A stretch of DNA of 64,000 bases from Oscillospiraceae bacterium (lineage in GTDB: Bacteria > Bacillota_A > Clostridia > Oscillospirales > Ruminococcaceae): NCBI GenBank assembly GCA_004558145.1, contig SFDQ01000001.1:1-64000 (forward strand). The letters run 5' to 3'. Position 1 is the first letter of the stretch, and each line of letters opens with the position of its first letter. The position numbers and the translations under genes are program-made. The notes beneath the pieces were generated by a model. That model had not been told where the DNA came from and did not search any database. It worked only from the letters and a program-made list of their open reading frames with translations. This document shows, piece after piece, positions 1 to 9,000 of this stretch.

Positions 1-101
1 AAAACCCTTTTTATAAAAGTATTGATGTTCCAAGCGACAGTTCTACCAAAATAATTCCCTGGTGTATGCTTCCCGCACCAAATAGAGCTTTTGGCCAAAA
101 A

Positions 102-115
102 CGAACATTCATTCG
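102..115. promoter_or_regulatory. LexA/DinR-like box
   Basis: The 14-mer CGAACATTCATTCG matches the Gram-positive LexA consensus CGAAC-N4-GTTCG at all specified positions but one. It lies 11 bases upstream of a TATAAT (127-132), but no good -35 and no recognisable SOS gene follow, so this may be chance or a remnant of a lost element. Confidence 0.25.
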
Positions 116-229
116 AACGCAGTTTTTATAATAATACCATGGGGTACGGCCTTTCCACAAGCATTGTATGGAGGTTAATTTTCAAGGCAAAATTGACCAC
201 TGTGACCACCACTTGACCACCACGCACTC

Positions 230-272
230 AAAAGCCCGCCAAGCCAGTTCTGAAAAGGCTTCGCGGGCTTTT
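230..272. terminator. Terminator-like hairpin, part of a repeated element
   Basis: AAAAGCCCGC pairs with GCGGGCTTTT around a loop containing a second small pairing (AAGCC/GGCTT), with A and T runs on both sides as in a bidirectional terminator. It begins the copy of the degenerate repeat that continues to about 345. Confidence 0.5.
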
Positions 273-345
273 AATATAGTTTTCTTATTTGTGCACAACC
301 GACGAAAAACGGCTTTGCAGCGCCGTTTGGCGTTGTGTGTCTGGG
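230..345 (+). repeat. Degenerate intergenic element, copy A
   Basis: The hairpin is followed by a stretch (TTTGTGC-CA, GAAAAACGGCTTT, GCGCCGTTTGGC, TTGTGTGT) that aligns by eye with 13779-13895 after a near-identical hairpin. The likeness extends about 60 bases beyond the hairpin, so it is more than two similar terminators. Origin unknown. Confidence 0.45.
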
Positions 346-503
346 AACTCCGACCCAAATACTATGGCTAACAGTATCATTGCCGACTGAGCTTTTCTTA
401 TCCGCCATCTAAAATCACAGTCTTATATTTTTGAGCGGTCTTCACCGAGATGGCCGTCTCCTCCTAACACAAGTCATAGCCAGAACAGTTTATCATACTA
501 TGT

Positions 504-1055
504 TCAGCGCGCATCACGCTTTTGCGGGAAGATGATCTTGTTCACGAAGAAGAAGATGACCATAGACACACCGCCGTTGAGAACGGTGGTGCCGATGTTG
601 TAAATGTAGTCCGGCACCAGCAGTCCGGCCACCGCCACCCAAACGCAGTTTATGGAGTTTACGATGCAGGTGATGACCACAAAGGCCGCCAGATACCACG
701 CGATCTGCGGACCAAGCCGTCCCCTGCTGCGAAAAACGAAGTTGCGCTGGATCGGAAAATTCACCACCTCGCCCAGCACCATTGCCACCATGTAGGCACA
801 GAAATAGGCCAGGCCTCCGTGGGTCTGGTCGTAGCCCAGGATGTTCCACTGAAAGGTCTCACCAAACAGGGTGACCGGGATGCCCGGCCAGCCGAAGGCG
901 GCGTTCCCCAATCCCACAAAGGCGGCGGGCAGGAACTGGAGCAAGAGGTATTTGAATACCGTGACCAGGTTGCTCACCACCACGAACAGACCGCCCTCCC
1001 GCAGCCAGCGGGCGGCGGCGGGATGTTCCGCTGAAAAGCGTTCCCATGCTTTCAT
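504..1055 (-). CDS. GtrA-like membrane protein (cassette 1)
   Basis: A 183-residue membrane protein of the GtrA-like family, whose members are proposed to flip polyprenyl-phosphate-linked sugars or otherwise serve cell-surface glycosylation. Four hydrophobic segments are visible (about 24-50, 85-105, 117-140 and 150-172), with the FPIQRNFVF and NGGVSM motifs usual in the family. The ATG at 1055 overlaps the stop of the upstream GH3-like gene as ATGA, so translation is probably coupled. A paralogue at 55442-55993 is about four fifths identical by eye and occupies the same place downstream of another GH3 gene. The substrate is unknown. Confidence 0.85.
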   Translation of the reverse strand: MKAWERFSAEHPAAARWLREGGLFVVVSNLVTVFKYLLLQFLPAAFVGLGNAAFGWPGIPVTLFGETFQWNILGYDQTHGGLAYFCAYMVAMVLGEVVNFPIQRNFVFRSRGRLGPQIAWYLAAFVVITCIVNSINCVWVAVAGLLVPDYIYNIGTTVLNGGVSMVIFFFVNKIIFPQKRDAR

Positions 1056-3241
1056 TGCTGTTCCCTCCTCAAACGTTTGGCCAGCGCCCGGTCCCGCAGG
1101 GGCCTGCCAAGGGCCGATGCGGCCATCGCCAGCAGTCCCGCGCCCCAGAAGCCCCGCAGTTCCAGCACCAGCGCGTTGATGGTTTTTTCGTCCAGCCGCC
1201 CTTTGGTGGCTTTTGGCAGCGCCCGCAGCGGCAGCCCCCACACAAACAACAGCCGCCGGACGTCCCGCCCCTGGCTTTGCCCGCGGGAGATGAGCCCTTT
1301 CAGCACTGCACGCACCAGCCATCCCAGGGGGCTGCGGGCCCGGTGCAGTCTACCCAGAGGCAGGTTCCTGTCGATGGCCGGAGGCGGGCTCACCACCAGA
1401 CAGCGGCGCAGTTCGTCGAACTCCTTTCCCGCCGCCTGCCGCACCTGCCCGGTGCGATAGTGAGGGATGGCCATGCCCAGATAGGGGTCCGGCGCGCGGG
1501 TGCCCGCCCGCCGCAGTTCTGTCTCCAGACGGATAGCCTCGCAGCTGGGCCCTACCAGGATGCGGTAAACCCCTGCCTCCTCGGCCCAGGCTCCGCTGCG
1601 GCTGTTCCAATAGCAAAAGGCGCGGCTGTCCAATTCCACCCGTACCGTTCTTTTTTCCCGGGGGCGCAGCCGCAGACGGGCAAATCCCCGCAGCTGGGCG
1701 GCCGGGCTGAACACCTGGCGGCCCGGAAGCGTCAGATACACCTGCGCTACCTCCACCCCCGGACGTAAGCCGATGTTCTCCACCTCAAAGCACACCTTCG
1801 CGCCCTCCAGCCGCAGGCCGGAATAGGCGAACCGGGTGTAGGAGAGCCCGTGTCCGAAGGGAAAGCGCACCGGTTCGTTGGCGGTGAGCCAGTAGCGGTA
1901 GCCCAGATAAACGCTCTCGGTGAGGGCATCCCCCGCAGCGCCGGGGCTCTTATCCGCCCGCAGGGGCCAGCTCACGGGCAGGCGGCCGCAGGGACTGGTC
2001 CCGCCGGTGAGCAGCCGCGCCAGCGCCGCCGCCCCTTCCCCGCCGCAGGGCGGGAACAGCATCAGCGCCTGTGCCCCGTCCGGCCAGCGCCCGGGCACCG
2101 GCCCGTCGGCCGCCAGCAGCACGGCCACCCGGGGATTTTCTGCCCGCACCGCCCGCAGCAGCGGAGCCAGCTTGGCGGAAGTCTCCCCGCCCCGGGGGCC
2201 TGCGGCTTCGGTCAGCAGCAGCACCGTGTCTGCCCGACGCGCCAGCCTTGCGACCTCGCCGGGTCTGTCGGTCCAGCCTGCCAGCCGCACCCGGGGCCGC
2301 AGGCAGTCGGCGAGCGTTTGCAGCAAAGGCAGTCCGCCGGCAGAAAGCGCACCCACCACCGCCACGGACCTGTCCGGCGCGAGGGGCAGCAGCTCTCCTT
2401 CGTTTTTGAGCAGTACCGCGCCCCGGGCCACCGCCCTGCGGGACAGTGCCAGAGCCCGTCGGGACATATCCCGCTTTGCGCCGCAGCCTGTGCTCCGGGC
2501 GGTCATCCGCAGCACCCGGTCCGCGTGCCGGTCCAGTTCGGGCAGCGGCAGTCGCCCGTCGTCCACCGCTCGGACCAGAGCCCGCACCGCGGCAGTTCCG
2601 CCGCCGGGCTGTTCCAGATCCACCCCGGCGCACACCGAGGCCGCCGGGTCGCCGCTGCCGCCCCACGCGTTCACGATCAGGCCATCAAAACCCCATTCCC
2701 GCCGCGCCACATCGGTGAGCAGCCGCCGGCTGTCGGCGGCATACTCTCCGTTCACCCGGCCGAAGGCGGGCACCAGCAGATCCGCGCCGCCCTCCCGCAG
2801 GGCTCTTTCAAAGGGCTCAAGGAAAAGTTCCCACAGCGCCCGCTCGTCTATGGTCAGGTCGGCGGTCATCTGCCAGACGCCGGGCGCCTGGGCCGGGAAC
2901 CGGGACGGTCCGGCGGCCACCCCTGCCCGCCGGGCACCCCGGAGAAAGGCTGCGGCCGCTTTCCCCGCGAGGAACGGGTCCTCCGAGAGCCGCTCGCCGC
3001 CTTGCAGAAAGGGGTCCCGCTGCACGTCGGGACCGGGGGCCGCCAGCACGGCTGCGCCCCCGGCAGCGGCCAGAAGCCCCTGCAAATGCCCCTGTCTGCG
3101 CCACAGATCTTCATCCCAGGCGCAGGCCGTGAGGCAGCGCGGCGGGGCGAAGACCAGGCGCGGCCCCTCCGTGCACAGCAGCGCGCATTTTTCCGCTGTG
3201 CCCAGACGGCGCAAACGTTCTTCCACGGTCTGGCTGCCCAC
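1052..3241 (-). CDS. GH3-family protein lacking catalytic residues
   Basis: 729 residues with the canonical GH3 order (barrel, alpha/beta sandwich, fibronectin-III-like domain) and the same C-terminal extension as the paralogue at 56054-58477. It appears catalytically dead. The nucleophile motif, TDWGG in the paralogue, reads NAWGG here (Ala192; codon at 2666-2668). The substrate-binding Lys-His pair is Ser113-Arg114, and the loop carrying the acid/base Glu is rewritten. The reading frame is intact over its whole length and the SEDP motif survives, so it is a maintained protein, not obvious decay. The start is GTG, with AAGGGGG upstream. It is the fourth gene of a five-gene operon. A regulatory or carbohydrate-binding role is inference. 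Confidence 0.85.
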   Translation of the reverse strand: MGSQTVEERLRRLGTAEKCALLCTEGPRLVFAPPRCLTACAWDEDLWRRQGHLQGLLAAAGGAAVLAAPGPDVQRDPFLQGGERLSEDPFLAGKAAAAFLRGARRAGVAAGPSRFPAQAPGVWQMTADLTIDERALWELFLEPFERALREGGADLLVPAFGRVNGEYAADSRRLLTDVARREWGFDGLIVNAWGGSGDPAASVCAGVDLEQPGGGTAAVRALVRAVDDGRLPLPELDRHADRVLRMTARSTGCGAKRDMSRRALALSRRAVARGAVLLKNEGELLPLAPDRSVAVVGALSAGGLPLLQTLADCLRPRVRLAGWTDRPGEVARLARRADTVLLLTEAAGPRGGETSAKLAPLLRAVRAENPRVAVLLAADGPVPGRWPDGAQALMLFPPCGGEGAAALARLLTGGTSPCGRLPVSWPLRADKSPGAAGDALTESVYLGYRYWLTANEPVRFPFGHGLSYTRFAYSGLRLEGAKVCFEVENIGLRPGVEVAQVYLTLPGRQVFSPAAQLRGFARLRLRPREKRTVRVELDSRAFCYWNSRSGAWAEEAGVYRILVGPSCEAIRLETELRRAGTRAPDPYLGMAIPHYRTGQVRQAAGKEFDELRRCLVVSPPPAIDRNLPLGRLHRARSPLGWLVRAVLKGLISRGQSQGRDVRRLLFVWGLPLRALPKATKGRLDEKTINALVLELRGFWGAGLLAMAASALGRPLRDRALAKRLRREQQ

Positions 3242-3290
3242 AGCCCGCCCCCCTTTCTGCCAAAAATTCAGGCGGAAATTCCGCCCGCGA

Positions 3291-4901
3291 TCACCACATT
3301 GCGAGAACCAGCAGCGCCGCGCTCACCGCGCACCAGACCCAGCGGGCCGCGGTGGGGCGCTGTTCTTTGCCGGCGGCGGTGAGCAGCCAGGCCAGCGAAC
3401 CGGCGGCCACGCCGGCGGTGAGGCTGGAGAGGAAGAATGCCGCCGCAGCGGTGACAGCGAAGGGCGCCGCCTGGGCCGCGTCGTCCCAGCGGATGCCCAT
3501 GGCCCGCACCGCCATGGAGAGGCCCACGATCACCATCACCGCGTCGGCCACGGCAAAGCTGCACTGACTCAGAGCCTGCAGCGTCTCGCCGTAATGGCCG
3601 TACATGGTGAATTTGATGTCGTAGGAATAGAGGGTTGCAAAGAAGAAGGGCACCACCCACACGAAGGCGGAGATCAGCTGCACCAGGGCGGCGAACACCG
3701 AAGCCAGACCCGTGCGGGCGCCGTCGCCCGCGCCGGCCACCGAGGCCTTGCTCAGACCCAGCGGGCCAACGCCCACCAGCGGTGCGGCCACGCCGCACAC
3801 CGCGCCGCAGAGCAGCGCCGCCCGGTCGTTTTCCTGCTCCTGCCCCGCCTGAGCCGCGGTGCCTTTAAAGACGGCCTTTGCGTCAAAAAGCGAAGTGAAG
3901 GCCATGGTGATGACGCCGGTGACCACAAAGAGGGCCGGGCTGCCGCCTGCGGCGGCGTAAGCCGAGAAGTCCAGCCCTTCGGTGAGCACCCTGGCCGGCG
4001 CAAACTGGGAGAAGATGGCATAGAAGTGATGGTGCAGCGCGTCCTCGCTGCCCACTGCCCACAGGCGGCCCCACAGGGAGTCCAGGGACATGCCGAAGTT
4101 CTTCCAGTTGACGCACACAAAGCACAGGTTGGTCAGCAGGAAGAAAGCGGTGCCTGCCAACAGGGCGTTCAGATAGGGCCGGGGGGACCAGCGGCGGCAG
4201 TAGAGCCAGACCGCGAAGGCCAGCAGCACCGAAAGCGCGCTGAGCAGCATCAGCGGATGGAATTTATCGGTGGCGTAGGAAAAACTGCTGAACGGCACAA
4301 AGGCCGGTGCGCTCACGCTGGGCGAGACCTGCTCCAGCACCGCGCCCACGCCGTAGGTGGGCTGGGCAGTAGCGCCCACAGCGACCACCCCGGTGAGCTG
4401 CAGGGCATTCCAGGCCAGCAGCAGGCCGGCGGCAGCGGGCACCGCCCGCCGCACAGGCTCGGGCACGGTGGCCCACAGGCCGCGCCAGAGCGCCGGCACC
4501 GCCAGCACCAGGGCGCACACCGCGGCGCTGAGCAGCGACACCAGCAGCAGGTTGTAATAGGTCAGACCTTCGGCGGCGCCCGCCATGGAGATGAGCACGC
4601 TGCCCAGCCCCAGGCCGGACGCCTGCACCAGCGGCAGACGGGCCACCAGGCCGATGAGAAGGCTGCCGGCGAAAGCCGCCAGCATGGAGAAGAAATAGAG
4701 GCCGGCGATGGTCTCGCCGTTGGCCGCCACAGAGTCGCCGGTGAGCAGGTTCGCGCTCATCAGCTGCATGTTCATAAAGATGCCGCACACCGACAAGATG
4801 CCCATGAGCAGCCCGGCGCAGATCTCGCGCCCCACCGTGCTGCCGCGCCGGGTGATGCCGAAAAATGCGTCCAGTCCCTTTGCTTTGGTGGTTTGTTCCA
4901 T
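3291..4901 (-). CDS. NCS2-family nucleobase permease
   Basis: 536 residues with about 12-14 hydrophobic segments. The N-terminal FGITRRGSTVGREI and the later GVGPLGLSKASVAGAGDGARTGL region match the AzgA-like branch of the NCS2 family, whose members import purines (hypoxanthine, guanine, adenine) by proton symport. The protein is divergent: the loop between helices at about 200-330 is longer than in typical AzgA proteins. ATG start with an AGAGGGGAG ribosome binding site. It lies between the lipoprotein and the inactive GH3-like gene in one operon; the equivalent permease is missing from the second cassette. Substrate not determined. Confidence 0.75.
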   Translation of the reverse strand: MEQTTKAKGLDAFFGITRRGSTVGREICAGLLMGILSVCGIFMNMQLMSANLLTGDSVAANGETIAGLYFFSMLAAFAGSLLIGLVARLPLVQASGLGLGSVLISMAGAAEGLTYYNLLLVSLLSAAVCALVLAVPALWRGLWATVPEPVRRAVPAAAGLLLAWNALQLTGVVAVGATAQPTYGVGAVLEQVSPSVSAPAFVPFSSFSYATDKFHPLMLLSALSVLLAFAVWLYCRRWSPRPYLNALLAGTAFFLLTNLCFVCVNWKNFGMSLDSLWGRLWAVGSEDALHHHFYAIFSQFAPARVLTEGLDFSAYAAAGGSPALFVVTGVITMAFTSLFDAKAVFKGTAAQAGQEQENDRAALLCGAVCGVAAPLVGVGPLGLSKASVAGAGDGARTGLASVFAALVQLISAFVWVVPFFFATLYSYDIKFTMYGHYGETLQALSQCSFAVADAVMVIVGLSMAVRAMGIRWDDAAQAAPFAVTAAAAFFLSSLTAGVAAGSLAWLLTAAGKEQRPTAARWVWCAVSAALLVLAMW

Positions 4902-4993
4902 GATGGAGTCTCCCCTCTGTGCAGATGTTTTGCGATAAGGCAGCGGCCCGGCCCCCGCCAGACGCGGGCGCCGGGCCGCCGGTGTTCAAACGG

Positions 4994-6037
4994 TCATTCC
5001 ACGATCCGTGCGCTCAGCGGCTTGTCACCGCAGAAATCCACACGGTCGGCCCGCACACCGCCGCGCACGCTGGGGATGTCCGACATGGCGGGGTCGGTCC
5101 ACAGCTCGGTGCAGGCGGTCACGAATTCAGAACTGGGCTCGGCATCGGTGAGGGTGATCTCCACCGGGGTGCTCACCTGAGAATCGTTGGTGTACTCCAG
5201 CTTGGAGATCGCCTGGCAGGTCACATAGTAGGTGCCGGGGTCCAGGGTGTAGGGATAGATATTGTAGAGGAAGCAGTAGTCGGAGTCGCCCACATAGGGT
5301 CCGAAGCCGGTGAGTTCGCCATTGGAGTGGTAGTACCGGGGCGAGGGCTCGGAGTAGGAAGAACCCCAGTTATAGCCCATGGGATGCTGGTAAACGGTGG
5401 CCGCCAGCTCCTCCAGGTCCACGGTCTCGCTGCGCACCTCCTGGGTGCACTCGGCGTCGGAGTAGAAGGTGAACTTCATCTCGGGCAGATACTCATAGGT
5501 GTAGTAGTCCGACAGGGTGTACCAGTCCACGATGAGCTCCACCTGGTTGCCGCTGACCATAGCCAGCATCTCGGGGCGCTCCAGGGTCTGGTCCACGCCG
5601 TACTCCGCAGTGATCTTCACTGTGTCCGGCCGCTCCAGCCCGGAGCCCGCTGCGGGATAGGCGTTCAGCGCCACACTGAAGGTGCCCCAGCCCATGGCGG
5701 GCAGCTCCACGGTGCCGGTGATCTCGCCGGTGCTGCCGCCCATGATGCGCTCGGAGGTGGCTTTATACTCGGTGGACTCCACCCCGTTCTGCACCTGGAA
5801 CACACGCACAAAGTAGTAGGCGGTGCGCTCGTCGGTGGCGGTGAAGGAAAACTCGCCGGTCACAGGGTCGAACTCAAAGTCGGTGGGTTGGGTAAGCGTT
5901 TCGCCGGTGGCCTCGGAGGCGCTCTGGGATGCGGTGGAGGCCGGCGCGGAGGCGGAGGCCGGGCTCTGGCCGCAGCCGCTCAGCAGAAGCCCCAGGGCCA
6001 GCGCCGCGGAAGCTGCGCTCAAAAACATTCGTTTCAC
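4994..6037 (-). CDS. Secreted lipoprotein of unknown function
   Basis: 347 residues. The N-terminus is a lipoprotein signal peptide (Lys-Arg, hydrophobic stretch, lipobox LLSGC with Cys22), then a Ser/Ala/Thr-rich linker typical of surface display. The mature part looks beta-rich, with many Tyr, Thr and Val residues (for example the FSFTATDERTAYYFVRV stretch), consistent with immunoglobulin- or fibronectin-like domains. No family was recognised. It starts 30 bases after the permuted GH3 stop in the same operon, so it may bind the substrate or product of that surface enzyme. That role is inferred from position only. Confidence 0.7.
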   Translation of the reverse strand: MKRMFLSAASAALALGLLLSGCGQSPASASAPASTASQSASEATGETLTQPTDFEFDPVTGEFSFTATDERTAYYFVRVFQVQNGVESTEYKATSERIMGGSTGEITGTVELPAMGWGTFSVALNAYPAAGSGLERPDTVKITAEYGVDQTLERPEMLAMVSGNQVELIVDWYTLSDYYTYEYLPEMKFTFYSDAECTQEVRSETVDLEELAATVYQHPMGYNWGSSYSEPSPRYYHSNGELTGFGPYVGDSDYCFLYNIYPYTLDPGTYYVTCQAISKLEYTNDSQVSTPVEITLTDAEPSSEFVTACTELWTDPAMSDIPSVRGGVRADRVDFCGDKPLSARIVE

Positions 6038-6067
6038 GGTTGGAACTCTCCTTTCAGCGCGGGGCGT

Positions 6068-9000
6068 TTATTGGCCCGCCTTCTTCTTTTTGCACTTGAC
6101 TGCCACGGCGATGGCCACACCGGCCACCAGCACCACGGCCACCACGCCCAGCACCACAGCGCCCACGGGCACGCCGCTGGAAGAGGTGGAAGCGCCCACA
6201 GGCCCGCTGAGGGCGTTGCCCGTCTCGTCCACGCCCTTGCTGCCGCAGTACTGATACAGGCAGTTGCGCATCATCTCATGCAGGATGTTCTGGGTGTAGG
6301 CGTACTGGGTGGCGTCGCCGAAGGCGGCCTCGGTCACGGCCATGTTCAGGTAGTTGCCGTAGCCCAGCGTGGCGCCCTGCACCGACAGGATGGCCAGGGG
6401 GTTGTTGTAAACGTCGCCGCTGCCGCAGTTGCCGTCGGTGATGAGCATGCCTTCCCAGCCCCACTCGTCCCGCAGCATGGTGTAGTACATGCCGTAGTGG
6501 AACAGGGCGGTGCCGATGCGGTTGAGGCTGGCCATGAAGCCGTTGGCGTTGTAGTCTTTCGCGGTGATCTCGAAGGGCCGCATGTAGATCTCGCGGACAG
6601 CCTGCTCGTTGGCCCAGGTGAGCACGCCGTCACGGTTGGTGTCGCTGTCGTTCAGAGCCAGATGCTTGACGAAGACGCTGGTGCCGGTGGACTGGATGCC
6701 CGCCACCACGTTGCCGCCGATGACGCCGCCGATAACGCCGTCCTCAGAATAGTACTGGTGGTTGCGGCCGCCGAAGGGAGAGCGGTGGGTGTCCATGGCG
6801 GGGGCGTAGACGCAGCCGTAGCCGAACAGAACTGCCTGATGGCCGTAGGCCACGCCCATCTGACGGGCCAGCTCGGTGTTCCAGGTGGCGGCGATCAGCG
6901 GCTCGCCGGGGAAGCCGGTGGCGCTGTTGGTGGTGCCGCACTGCTCGGGGCCGTCCACGCAGGTCTGCTTGGGCTTTTCAACGGAGGGGATCTCGGGCAC
7001 CATCCAGCCGCAGTTGCCCTGGATCTCGATGGCTTCCTCCAGCGTGGTGCTGTTGGTGAGCATCTCCCAGATGGCGAAGCCCTCTTCGGTGTCGATGGGC
7101 ACGCCCTCCATGTCGGCCACGGTCAGTTTGTGGTAGCTGCCCTCGGCAGGCTCTTCCTCCACCACCACGGGCAGGCCGCTCTCGGTGGTCTGGCCCTCCA
7201 CCACGTAGTAGGTCTTGCCCCACTCGGGCATGGCGATGTCGGCGGTGGACTGGCCGTCCGGGGTCTCGTCGGCAAAGGGCATCATGTCGGCGCCAAAGGC
7301 GTACATGGTCTTGGTGATGCTGGTCTTTTCGCCGTTTTTGTAGGTCTCGAAGGTGTAGTCATAGGTCTGGGTGCCGGTCAGGCTCATCACCTGAACGATC
7401 TCCTCGTCCAGCAGCTCGTTGGGCACCTCGTCGGACTGATGCTGCATGATGACTTCCATGCCGCCGGCGATGTCGCTGCGGGAGAGATAGCCGTCCAGCA
7501 TGGCGCCGTCGCCCGCGGTCACATCGTCCATGGCGTTTTTGGCCACCGTCTCGTCGGAGTCACGGGCGCCGGCGTACTCGGCGTCGGCCACGCTGCCCTC
7601 GTCGTCGTAGATGATGGACTTGGCCAACTGGGCGCTCACAGTGGCGAGCGGCGCGTTGTCGCTGCCCTCTTCGCCCCACTGGTGGGCATCGGACTGGAGG
7701 TTAAAGGCGTAGTCGCCCTTTTCCAGCACATAGCAGCCCTGGCCGTAGTTGTCGAAGGAGGCCAGGTCGTCGGTGCTGAAGGTGAGGGTGAGTTCCTGAG
7801 AAGCACCGGGCTCCAGGGTATCGGTCTTGGCAAAGGTGACCAGCACCACCTTGGATTTCTCCAGGCCGCGGCCCTTGATGCCAAAGTTCTCGGTGTCGCT
7901 CTGATAGGGGGCGTCCATATAGAGCTGCACCACTTCCTTGCCGGCCACGTCGCCGGTGTTGGTGACCTTCACGGTGATGGTGTTCTCACCGTGGGCCTCC
8001 AGCTTCACGTCGGAGGCGGTGATCTCCTGGGTGAAGGTGGTATAGGACAGGCCGTAGCCGAAGGGGAACTGCACCACCTGCTCGTAGCCGGAGACGGCGC
8101 CGTTCTTGAAGGCGTGAGAGGTGAAGGCCTCGGAGTCGAAGTAGCCCACCGAGTCGGCGGTCTCGAAGTAGCGATAGCCCACGTAGATGCCTTCCTCGTA
8201 CTGATAGAAGGTGTTGTTGTCGCCCTCTTCGCCGTTGGCGTAGCGGTTGTTGTCCATGTTGTAGAAGGTGGGGTTGGTGGACACGTCATAGGCCCAGGTG
8301 TCCACCAGGCGGCCGGAGGGGTTCACCGCGCCGGAGAGCAGCTTGCCGATGCCCACAAGACCCGCGTCGCCGGGATGGCCCACCCACAGACAGGCTTCCA
8401 CGTTGTACTCCTCGGAGTCGAGGAAGCCCAGCTCCATGGCGGAGGAGGAGTTGATGAGCACGATGGTGTGCTCAAAGTTCTCCTTGCAGAAATTCAGCAG
8501 GTCCTTCTCGTTCTGGTCCAGCTCCAGATAGGTGGTGCCGTTCACGGTACTGCCGTCGCCGTCCAGGTCCATGGAGAGGGCGCTGCCCTCGGCGGCGGTA
8601 CGGGAGAAGGTGACCACGGCGTACTGGTCGTAGCCGTCCGCCAGGATGCGGGATTTGCCCTCTTCGTAGACGCTGGCCGGGAACTCATGGATGGCGGAGT
8701 AACTGTCCCAGTCGCCCACACCGGAGGGGTCCGCCTCGGCCACGCCGCGCTGGCCGCCGCACATCTCCTCCAGCCATTCCCAGGCGGACATGTTCACGTC
8801 CAGCCCGGCCTCGATGAAGGCGGCGTCCATCATGACGGTGTTCTCCTCGTCGCCGCCCACATAGTTGTAGGACATGGAGCCCAGCAGCGTCACCTTGGCG
8901 CCGCTTTCCAGCGGGAGGATGTTATTGTTGTTTTTCAAAAGCACCGAGCCCTCGGTGACGATTTCCACGCTGGTGTCGTAGCCTTCCACATAGCAGTCGT

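Larger units (their letters stand above)
1..503. other. Gene-poor left edge with hairpin and repeat remnant
   Basis: No convincing gene is seen here. The stretch is much richer in A and T than the coding region to its right. It holds a LexA-like palindrome (102-115), a TATAAT hexamer (127-132), clustered TGACCAC repeats near 194-223, a GC-rich hairpin (230-272) and a degenerate element also found near 13779-13895. A 67-codon frame at 168-371 and a 25-codon frame at 139-216 are open, but neither resembles a known protein and the first runs straight through the hairpin. It may be the edge of a decayed mobile element; that is inference. Confidence 0.5.

Noticed and set aside
168..371. 67-codon plus-strand frame
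   Set aside because: It runs through the hairpin and repeat copy A, has no homologue that I recognise and a composition unlike the genes nearby.
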